From assembly GCA_964446595.1 (NCBI GenBank), contig CAYUPY010000031.1:1-16484 (forward strand): a stretch of 16,484 nt of DNA. The letters are read 5' to 3'. Below the pieces are notes generated by a model. It ran no database searches, was not told the DNA's origin, and saw nothing but the letters and a program-made list of their open reading frames with translations. A program made the translations under genes and the position numbers. Source of the stretch: CAYUPY01 sp964446595. GTDB lineage: Bacteria > Patescibacteriota > Dojkabacteria > J137 > JAEUSD01. Shown in pieces: positions 1 to 5,719 of this stretch. The first letter of the stretch is position 1. Every line of letters starts with the position of its first letter.

Positions 1-521
1 CAGAAATTGATAGGGTAGAAAAGCTAGTTCGTTGGCATATGTTTTACTATCCGTCGGCGGATTGGCGCAAATTAAAAAATGATGATTTTGATTGGCAATC
101 CGCCACAAAAGAACAAATTGCCGCCCACATTGCCGAAAACTCTGATCACAAAACACCGGGCGGCTGGTCAGACGGCGCAATTCGCCGCCTCATAAAAAAT
201 GTCGGCGGCGAAGATAACATCGAAGATCTCCTAAAACTGCGTATCGCCGATGCCACTTCCAATCCCAAAAGCGAGTTTAATCCGGTAGAAATTGAAGTGC
301 TCGCCGAACGAGTCTCCGAATTCCGTGCCAAAGAAATGGCCCTAAAGGTCACGGACCTAGACATCACCGGCGAAGATCTAATGCAAGAATTCGGCCTTGA
401 ACCAGGTCCAAAACTCGGCGAGATTCTCAACTATCTCCTAGACCAAGTAATCGAGGAACCGCTATTAAATGAAAAATCCCAACTATTAAGCTTAGCCAAA
501 GATAAGTTAAACCAAATTTAG
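1..521 (+). CDS. cca: CCA tRNA nucleotidyltransferase, C-terminal part (5' end outside window)
   Basis: The reading frame is open from the left edge (frame of position 3) to TAG at 519-521, so the true start lies outside the window and the ATG at 39 is an internal Met in the run LVRWHMFYY. The visible part matches the end of the HD-type tRNA nucleotidyltransferase / poly(A) polymerase family: the end of the HD region (LVRWHMFYY), the conserved WSDGAIRRLIKNVGG segment, and the family's C-terminal signature of the form L-x-I-x-G-x-DLM, then GLEPGPKLGEIL, then LLNEKSQLL. The enzyme adds or repairs the 3'-terminal CCA of tRNA in the cytoplasm. The nucleotidyltransferase head is not visible, so a poly(A) polymerase-like paralogue cannot be excluded. 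There is an apparent insert of about 35 residues between HMFYY and WSDGA compared with the usual short linker. The codons are richer in C-ending triplets than those of genes beyond the gap. Confidence 0.85.
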   Translation, partial: EIDRVEKLVRWHMFYYPSADWRKLKNDDFDWQSATKEQIAAHIAENSDHKTPGGWSDGAIRRLIKNVGGEDNIEDLLKLRIADATSNPKSEFNPVEIEVLAERVSEFRAKEMALKVTDLDITGEDLMQEFGLEPGPKLGEILNYLLDQVIEEPLLNEKSQLLSLAKDKLNQI

Positions 522-524
522 TCA

Positions 525-534
525 NNNNNNNNNN
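525..534. other. assembly gap of 10 Ns
   Basis: Ten consecutive Ns follow three bases after the cca stop codon. A fixed run of 10 Ns is typical of a scaffolding placeholder, so the true length of missing sequence is unknown. It removes the 3' end of the minus-strand thymidine-kinase-like gene. The sequence itself does not prove that the left 524 bases belong next to the rest. Confidence 0.95.
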
Positions 535-1753
535 GATAACACTCTGCCAATTGAAGATTTTCAATTTCGCGCATCGACGCGGCAAAGTCAGGGTTAATCT
601 CTTCTAATTCTTCATATGGGCATACTAGACCAGGTTGATAAAGCACGGAAGCCTTGTCATCTCCAAATTTACGAGGGTATAGCCAATCGTGCACATAATG
701 AGCACCAATAGCGCCAATTTTAATAAATCTAGCCGTGCGATGGACTGTCTCCACATCCCGGGTTCCATTTACACTAATATTGTAGTAGGACTCACAGTTA
801 AATAAGAGATTCTCATTAATTATTCCTTCATTTATTAATCTGCTAATCAGAGACCACATTTCTGCTCGGTAGTTAAAATCCAGTCCTCCAACCATTATTT
901 TGGCACCTTTTGCTTTTAAAGATTTCAGTAACCAGAGCAGTTCTTCCTCCTCTTGAGGCTTCGAAACAAAAAACGTAATCTCATCAATAGCAACTATCGG
1001 AGTAATTCCTCTGTTTACCTTCCCCGCGATAGTTGAATCAAGCAGCTCCAGATTTTGTGCAAGTTGCGTAAACCCAATTTCTTGCGCCTGTATTTTGGGT
1101 AAATCTTTTGCCCTACCTCCAATATATGAACGATTCACTCCTTCTGCTACGTAACAGTACATTTTATAGTCCTTGCCATTTTTCTTGAGCTCAGCAAGAT
1201 AATCATGTAGAGATTGTTGCATCCCTCCTGACTTTGAAGAGAACATACACCCAAAAAAGCCGGCTACTGCTCCTCCTGGTTGTAGAAATGCATGACTGAC
1301 TTGATGGCTAAATCTTCTATCGCGCACGTCATGGGCCTGAGTGAACATCTCACGTAAAGATTTTTCATCAGAGGTTGGAAGTATTATGGTTTCCGTATCT
1401 AAATTGGACATGTTTGGTATCAAACAAAGACATTTTTTTATTTCATTGGGATTTTGACTTTGCAACCATTTATTAAGCAATAGATAGTTGGCATGTAGGC
1501 TCATTAATACATGCTCAGCTGATTCTGCATGGTTAGGTAGGTAATCCGTTCCCAAACTTGTAATTTTTTGCAGAATCGAGGAACTTTTGATTAAGTACTC
1601 AGCCATAGAATTTAAAAATTCTTGAGCTATTTCTTCACGAATCCCTACTTTGATAAGTTCGTCAGCAGCGTCTCTTATAGCAGTTTGTAAGGGTCTGAAG
1701 AAGTCTGGCCAGTTTTCAGTTCCGAAAATATCCTCGGGTAAGGTAGTATCCAT
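535..1753 (-). CDS. divergent thymidine-kinase-fold (TK1-like) protein with long N-terminal extension, 3' end lost in gap
   Basis: Starts at ATG 1753-1751 and runs about 405 residues into the N gap, so its stop codon is unseen. Residues 1-155 form a helix-rich extension I do not recognise. From about 160 on, the order of motifs matches type II thymidine kinases: a P-loop-like GCMFSSKS (168-175, family form GPMFSGKT), a VNRSY segment in the place of the family D-x-R, Walker-B-like VAIDEITFF with D257/E258 (family DE-x-QFF), and IMVGGLDFNYR (family VxxGLDxDF). Then come a segment ending in TAR and IKIGAIGAHY in the place of the family V-x-IGG-x3-Y. Such kinases phosphorylate thymidine for salvage. 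The P-loop Gly before Lys is Ser, and the four zinc-binding Cys appear replaced, so activity is uncertain. The fold assignment is fairly secure; the function is not. The start codon lies 6 bp from that of the divergent DUF2085 gene. Confidence 0.6.
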
Positions 1754-1759
1754 CTAGTA

Positions 1760-2515
1760 ATGCTAAAATTTAGAGTGAAAGTAAAACTTCCTAAGCTGAC
1801 TATTTACAATGTTTTTATCGGCGTGATTGCCTTAATTGCTATTCTGCCAATCTTGGCTCCCATTCTACTGAAACTTAGTGAAAGTTATCAAGTATTTTTA
1901 TGGCCTGCTCGAGCGGTATATTTTTTATACTCATTTACGTGCCACCAGTTTCATCATCGCTCACTGCACATTTTTGATTACCAGTTTGCCTGGTGCGCTC
2001 GTGATACTGGGATTTGGCTAGGAATCTTAGCTGGAGCTATTTATTCTAGGCGTCAAGACGTACCTAATCTTCCCTGGTATTGGGTTCTTCCTTTTATTGT
2101 GCCCATTGCTTTGGATGGAGGGATACAAACCCTAGCAACGATTTTTGGTATTCAAAATCCTACAGGTATTACCGGAGATATTCTGTATGTTAGCAATAAT
2201 TTCACTCGTTTCTTGACCGGAGCAATTTTTGGTTTGGGTGTGGGGTTGGTAATTACCCCTTTTCTGGTTGATGTAAAGCCTAAGTTTGCAGCTTTAAAAA
2301 TTAACTATTTAGGAAAACTAGCTCTAATGTTCCTACCACTCTTAGTATTCTATGTGTTGTCGGTACAGACATGGCGGCTTACGAGTAATAATGAGTTGCC
2401 CAGTGATGCACTAGATACCGCGGTTAAAACTCCTGTAGCTGAGCTTTTTTTGCGGCGCCAGAATGGTGCCTGTCCTACCGAAGGTGAAGAGATAGTTTCC
2501 TTTAATTGTGAGTAG
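1760..2515 (+). CDS. DUF2085 family integral membrane protein
   Basis: A 251-residue protein from ATG 1760 to TAG. It carries the DUF2085 signature: CHQ at 61-63 followed by RS (67-68), then CARDTG at 79-84, with a further hydrophobic segment directly after it. About five hydrophobic segments are visible (near 18-38, 50-60, 84-96, 150-172 and 187-203), so it is a polytopic inner membrane protein. The conserved Cys/His cluster suggests a metal or redox role, but the family has no established function. The N-terminus is basic, then hydrophobic, as expected for a membrane protein. It is divergent from the thymidine-kinase-like gene with only 6 bp between start codons, and its 3' end lies 19 bp from the 3' end of the convergent alkyltransferase-like gene. 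No clear Shine-Dalgarno site precedes the start. Confidence 0.8.
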   Translation: MLKFRVKVKLPKLTIYNVFIGVIALIAILPILAPILLKLSESYQVFLWPARAVYFLYSFTCHQFHHRSLHIFDYQFAWCARDTGIWLGILAGAIYSRRQDVPNLPWYWVLPFIVPIALDGGIQTLATIFGIQNPTGITGDILYVSNNFTRFLTGAIFGLGVGLVITPFLVDVKPKFAALKINYLGKLALMFLPLLVFYVLSVQTWRLTSNNELPSDALDTAVKTPVAELFLRRQNGACPTEGEEIVSFNCE

Positions 2516-2534
2516 CTTAAGCATAATTAGATTT

Positions 2535-2780
2535 TTAATCGCCTGACCACGCATAGGTTTGAAGGTCGAGTTTATAATTTTCATCTACAATTATCCCTTC
2601 TTGCTGCAATAGGTCTCTTTGGATGTCCTTAGCTGGTACTTCATGGCCGCGAATTGATAAGTAGCCATTCTTATTCACAACTCTCCACCAAGGAATATGG
2701 TCAGTGTCTGTAGGTGATAGGCTGGCTAAGGCGTACCCGACCTGGCGGGCAGCCCGAGGGCTGCCCGCCAACGTAGCCAC
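2535..2780 (-). CDS. alkyltransferase-like protein (MGMT fold, Cys replaced by Trp), N-terminus unresolved
   Basis: From GTG 2780 this gives 81 residues ending in TAA. It matches the DNA-binding domain of O6-alkylguanine-DNA alkyltransferase: GSPRAARQVGYAL, then IPWWRVVNKNG, then LLQQEGI. The alkyl-accepting motif PCHR is PWWR here, so it belongs with the alkyltransferase-like (ATL) proteins, which bind alkylated DNA and hand lesions to nucleotide excision repair instead of removing the alkyl group. The GTG is surely not the true N-terminus: the same frame upstream (2781-2816) encodes KIPPGKVTYYGF, the conserved start of the domain, and stays open to a TAG at 2859-2861. No ATG, GTG or TTG occurs in that stretch, so either a rare start codon is used or a base is missing upstream. 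Its upstream extension overlaps the divergent plus-strand ORF. A perfect hairpin sequence lies inside the GSPRAAR codons. Confidence 0.8.
   Translation of the reverse strand: MATLAGSPRAARQVGYALASLSPTDTDHIPWWRVVNKNGYLSIRGHEVPAKDIQRDLLQQEGIIVDENYKLDLQTYAWSGD
2743..2770. repeat. perfect 13-bp inverted repeat with 2-nt loop
   Basis: The arm TGGCGGGCAGCCC (2743-2755) is followed by GA and its exact reverse complement GGGCTGCCCGCCA (2758-2770). It is almost pure GC in an AT-rich neighbourhood. It lies within the alkyltransferase-like gene, over the codons for the conserved GSPRAAR motif. No T-run follows it on either strand, so it does not look like a normal intrinsic terminator. Confidence 0.9.
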
Positions 2781-2842
2781 GAATCCATAGTAGGTAACTT
2801 TACCTGGAGGAATTTTTATTTGAGGATTACAGTTTTTTCTCA

Positions 2843-3262
2843 GTGGGAGGGCAGGCAGCTAGTATAACGTTATTCATTCGTGCAAACGGGGATGCGCTTT
2901 TTAGTCAGGTAGGTATGGATAATCAAGAAGGAGCCGCAAGCCCAACCTGGACAGGTTGGCGGATACAGCAGGTAGGGCAAGTAAACTCGATACCCTTAAA
3001 TGCTAACCTCCTGCATATTAGCGGAGTTGTAACCTCTAGTAATAATGCTATCTTTAGTTTAGTAGAGATAGTTAATTCCGGTAGCCTGATTAACCTAAAA
3101 GTGATTTCTATGCCCTCCAAATCGTATGTGTCTTTAACTCACAATTTTTACTACCCCCAACTGTTAGTTGCCTTAAAGGAAAGAGGGATTAAACTTGTAG
3201 TGGGAAATTGGAAGGAAATTAAAAATGATTACGACTTAGTATTTGCTGGTTTGGAAGGATAA
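2843..3262 (+). CDS. hypothetical protein, 139 aa
   Basis: The frame is open from 2798 to TAA at 3260-3262, and GTG 2843 is the first ordinary start in it. I do not recognise the family. The sequence alternates short hydrophobic stretches (ASITLFIRANGDALFSQVG; NAIFSLVEIV; LINLKVIS) like a beta-rich fold, followed by a helical segment PQLLVALKERGIKLVVGNW near the end. No signal peptide or membrane segment is visible. A remote NUDIX-like fold was considered, but there is no NUDIX box. A strong GGAGG at 2806-2810 precedes a TTG at 2820 in another frame, giving a 15-residue peptide MRITVFSQWEGRQLV before a stop, so a missing base might hide the real N-terminus. Its 3' end overlaps the 3' end of folD by 27 bp. 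It could be spurious, but its length and protein-like composition favour a real gene. Confidence 0.5.
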   Translation: MGGQAASITLFIRANGDALFSQVGMDNQEGAASPTWTGWRIQQVGQVNSIPLNANLLHISGVVTSSNNAIFSLVEIVNSGSLINLKVISMPSKSYVSLTHNFYYPQLLVALKERGIKLVVGNWKEIKNDYDLVFAGLEG

Positions 3263-4102
3263 GTGTACTAAGTTGCGCATTAAGCAGGCTACGGTGACTG
3301 GTCCAACGCCTCCGGGGACTGGAGTACGTGCTGAGATTTTATTATCTAGCTGATTTGATATCTGTACGTCACCATATACTCCCCTTGGTGTGCTAATACT
3401 TGTAACATCTATCACTACTGCCTCAGGTTTTATATGAGTATGGTTTAATAAGTCTATCTGACCAGTGGCTGTAATTAGGTAGTCTGCGTCAGTAGTGTAT
3501 TTGGCTAGATCAATAGTGTATTCATGACATATAGTCACTGTCATTTCATGGGCTAGCAGAACTTGTGCCAAAGGTTTTCCTACTACGTTAGAGTGATTGA
3601 TGATCACTGCATGTTTGCCTTTTAGGTGTTGGATATGGCCGGCGACATTCATCAGCATACATTCCCATACTGCTGCCACAGTCGCCGGCCATATCGCCCT
3701 TTCCGAATTCTGGGCAGTAAGCCCTAAATTAGTAGCTCCAATACCGTCTACGTCTTGTGATGCAGGAATCGCATTTAATATTTCAGTCTGATGTGGTTCT
3801 AGATGGGGGAAGAGAGGTAGTTGTACCATTACTCCGTTAAGTTTAGAAGCCATTACAATTGCCTCTATGTGCTCTCGAATCTGGGTAGCACTGCTTTCCT
3901 CCCCAAATTCGTGAATTTGGGCTGTCAGGCCTAGACTGGCCGCCTTTTTCATTTTTAATTGAGAGTACTTATGCGCTGATTGGTCATGCGTGGCCACGAT
4001 AATATGCAAGGAGGGTCGATCATTCTCCGGAATAGTACTAATTCTTTTTTCTAGTTTCGAGTATATATCCCTGGATATATCTGAGCCTGATATGAGCCGC
4101 AT
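3236..4102 (-). CDS. folD: bifunctional methylenetetrahydrofolate dehydrogenase / cyclohydrolase FolD
   Basis: A 288-residue protein from ATG 4102-4100 to TAA. FolD interconverts 5,10-methylene-, 5,10-methenyl- and 10-formyl-tetrahydrofolate using NADP, feeding purine synthesis and initiator tRNA formylation in the cytoplasm. Visible motifs in order: Y46-x3-K50 (catalytic Tyr/Lys), VQLPLF at 93-98, DVDG at 117-120 (catalytic Asp region), HSNVVGKPLAQ (dinucleotide-binding loop, family GRS-x-IVGKP), and TPVPGGVGPVTVACLMRN near the C-terminus. Oddities: the family PCTP is PATV; the Arg of GRS is His, which might alter cofactor preference; and the segment between PATV and LKGK is about four residues longer than I remember for typical FolD. 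That segment contains one arm of a perfect 15-bp inverted repeat. It is divergent from the membrane protein gene starting at 4168. Confidence 0.93.
   Translation of the reverse strand: MRLISGSDISRDIYSKLEKRISTIPENDRPSLHIIVATHDQSAHKYSQLKMKKAASLGLTAQIHEFGEESSATQIREHIEAIVMASKLNGVMVQLPLFPHLEPHQTEILNAIPASQDVDGIGATNLGLTAQNSERAIWPATVAAVWECMLMNVAGHIQHLKGKHAVIINHSNVVGKPLAQVLLAHEMTVTICHEYTIDLAKYTTDADYLITATGQIDLLNHTHIKPEAVVIDVTSISTPRGVYGDVQISNQLDNKISARTPVPGGVGPVTVACLMRNLVHLSFQTSKY
3632..3695. repeat. perfect 15-bp inverted repeat, 34-nt spacer, inside folD
   Basis: The arm GATATGGCCGGCGAC (3632-3646) and its exact reverse complement GTCGCCGGCCATATC (3681-3695) flank a 34-nt spacer. Both arms lie in folD coding sequence; on the minus strand the arm at 3632-3646 reads exactly as the codons for VAGHI. 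At 15 bp the match is far beyond chance for a window this size. Confidence 0.95.
3902..3921. repeat. perfect 9-bp inverted repeat with 2-nt loop, inside folD
   Basis: CCCAAATTC (3902-3910), loop GT, GAATTTGGG (3913-3921). It overlaps the folD codons for QIHEFG. No run of T follows. A similar tight one with 8-bp arms lies at 4063-4070 / 4073-4080 near the folD start. Each is near the chance limit on its own. Confidence 0.8.
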
Positions 4103-4108
4103 ATGCAG

Positions 4109-4137
4109 ATTTTAATTGCAATTTACTGTTTTCACAA
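4109..4137 (-). promoter_or_regulatory. putative sigma-70-type promoter for folD
   Basis: Reading the minus strand, a -35-like TTGTGA (4137-4132) is separated by 17 nt from a -10-like TAAAAT (4114-4109). The -35 matches TTGACA at four of six positions and the -10 matches TATAAT at five of six. The expected transcription start would fall almost on the folD ATG (4102), giving a leaderless or nearly leaderless transcript, which fits the absence of a Shine-Dalgarno site. The element lies in the 65-bp divergent region shared with the gene starting at 4168. Confidence 0.35.
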
Positions 4138-4167
4138 GTAAACTTTTTCGAGTTGTTACTTAAATTT

Positions 4168-5712
4168 ATGGCCAAACTTCAAGCTCCACAGACTTATAAC
4201 TTAGCATTAACAGACACTATTCAATTTTCAATACCAGCTAGCAAGCTTAACTGGCGTAACTATAGATGGTGGCAAGTGTTTTATAAGCTCTCTAATGCAT
4301 TAGCTTTATTCTTATTGGCACTGTTGCTTTTTACTAATCTTTGGAATACTTTTTATTTAAATACCGATCAGGTAGCCAGTACGAACCTTTATGCCTGGGC
4401 TACTATTTTAAGTGCACTTGGACTCATCTTTTTGTGGCAACTTACGGTTGTAGGACATAAAAGGCTTGTAGATCCACCAGGGTTTATTGGTATTCTAAGT
4501 TTCGCTTTGTTATCGATTCTGGTGTGGATTATTGCCCCTGAGGTAGGAGCGCCTGGAGCTTCCCGCACATTTAACACTTTTGGTGTAGCTTTCACTAAGG
4601 AAATAGCCGGTCTAGGAATAATTTGTTTGGTAGGCGTCTACTATTTTATTAATCTTTTTATTGATCAGAAACATAAGGCGAGCAAGGCGCTGGCGACAAT
4701 TTATCTTTTGTTAGCCGCCAGCGCCATCATCATGCTTATTTTTGGCTCATACTTTAATCCGCAAGCCTTGCTAATTATTAATGCAATCTTTTCCCTCTTA
4801 AGCTGGTCATTGGCTTTTTATTATCATCCTAAACAACAACGTTTCGGTAAGCTTACTTACATCATGTTGTTTTTAGTTAGCAGTGCATTTTTCCTGGTAG
4901 TAGACTCACCTATTGTCTGGAAGATACTTGTATCTATGCTTCTTGCTTGTTTTGCATGGTTCTGGGTCTCTTTGTTGGTACAGAACTTCCAGTTTTCACT
5001 TGGGTTTAAGAAGTGGCAGCAATTAGTGCGTCGTGTATTAAACAGGCAGGAGCCAGTAGATGATCTATTTCAATTTCCAACATTAAATTTGCTTTTTTTG
5101 ATCGGCTGGTTGGCATTATTACTTCTGGGTTGGTCTATTGTTTATCGGCCAGAGATTGCCAAGGAGCTGAATGAGCTCTTTAGTTACGTAGGAGATTTAC
5201 AGCGGAACTTTAATAGCGCACAGACATTTTTTCTGGGATTAGGAAATGCAGCCAGTATTTTTCCTCCTAGCTTCTTTTATAAAGTAATTACTTACCAAGG
5301 GGTTCTTGGCATGATTGCCTATCTAGGACTTGCCTTTACGGTGATTTTTGTCACGATTCGCCAAATTTTTAGGGATCACAAAAGAAAACTTAACTTTAGT
5401 TTGGCAGAAGTATTTGCACCTGCCATAATTTTTGTTCCAGTGATTGGACTCTTTGTTAACCTAAGTACGACTGTGGTAATAGTATGGTGGATTCTATTTT
5501 CAGTGGTAACTGCCAGTGGTTATCTGACAAAAAGAGATCAACTACAGGTCGTCAGTCTAAGCATTCCTAGGGTTGGGAATAGAAAGCTAGGACCAATTAG
5601 TCTAAACGATCTGCTTCCATATTTAAGGGTGGTGGTAGCCATCGTGTTATTCTATTTATGGATGGTAATTAACAATAACTTATTACAACTGCTTAGTGAT
5701 GGCATTATCTAG
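4168..5712 (+). CDS. polytopic membrane protein, possibly O-antigen ligase/polymerase-like
   Basis: About 514 residues from ATG 4168 (an in-frame TTG at 4153 would add five residues; neither has a clear Shine-Dalgarno site). Roughly 12-13 hydrophobic segments cover most of the protein, with an N-terminal cytoplasmic-looking stretch of about 40 residues and a larger loop near the middle rich in charged residues. After that loop, LGLGNAASIFPPSF followed by YQGVLGMIAYLGLAF resembles the C-terminal signature of O-antigen ligase / Wzy-type proteins (a G-x-G-x-x-x-F stretch, then a GLLG-like membrane helix). That resemblance is weak, so glycan ligation or polymerisation at the membrane is only a hypothesis; a transporter or other polytopic protein is possible. 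The stop at 5710-5712 lies 7 nt before the preferred start of the next gene, suggesting co-transcription with pepF. Confidence 0.8.
   Translation: MAKLQAPQTYNLALTDTIQFSIPASKLNWRNYRWWQVFYKLSNALALFLLALLLFTNLWNTFYLNTDQVASTNLYAWATILSALGLIFLWQLTVVGHKRLVDPPGFIGILSFALLSILVWIIAPEVGAPGASRTFNTFGVAFTKEIAGLGIICLVGVYYFINLFIDQKHKASKALATIYLLLAASAIIMLIFGSYFNPQALLIINAIFSLLSWSLAFYYHPKQQRFGKLTYIMLFLVSSAFFLVVDSPIVWKILVSMLLACFAWFWVSLLVQNFQFSLGFKKWQQLVRRVLNRQEPVDDLFQFPTLNLLFLIGWLALLLLGWSIVYRPEIAKELNELFSYVGDLQRNFNSAQTFFLGLGNAASIFPPSFFYKVITYQGVLGMIAYLGLAFTVIFVTIRQIFRDHKRKLNFSLAEVFAPAIIFVPVIGLFVNLSTTVVIVWWILFSVVTASGYLTKRDQLQVVSLSIPRVGNRKLGPISLNDLLPYLRVVVAIVLFYLWMVINNNLLQLLSDGII
4686..4725. repeat. perfect 10-bp inverted repeat, 20-nt spacer
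   Basis: GGCGCTGGCG (4686-4695) and CGCCAGCGCC (4716-4725) lie in the membrane protein gene, GC-rich against an AT-rich background. The flanking codons encode a hydrophobic helix. No T-run follows. Confidence 0.85.
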
Positions 5713-5719
5713 GACTACT

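Noticed and set aside
991..1035. 9-bp inverted repeat CAACTATCG / CGATAGTTG in the kinase-like gene, and a similar 9-bp pair at 56-64 / 96-104 in cca
   Set aside because: Arms of 9 bp with spacers near 30 nt are expected about three times by chance in a window of this size.
2445..2451. T7 run in the DUF2085 gene as a phase-variation tract
   Set aside because: Runs of seven T are ordinary in AT-rich coding sequence (another lies near 14089), and it is close to the 3' end where slippage would change little.
2501..2540. Terminator between the convergent DUF2085 and alkyltransferase-like genes
   Set aside because: The 19-bp gap and its flanks have T-rich stretches but no stable stem before them.
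5282..5293. Perfect 12-bp palindrome AAGTAATTACTT as an operator
   Set aside because: It lies deep in the membrane protein coding region, is AT-only apart from two bases, and six-bp arms are expected by chance several times in this window.
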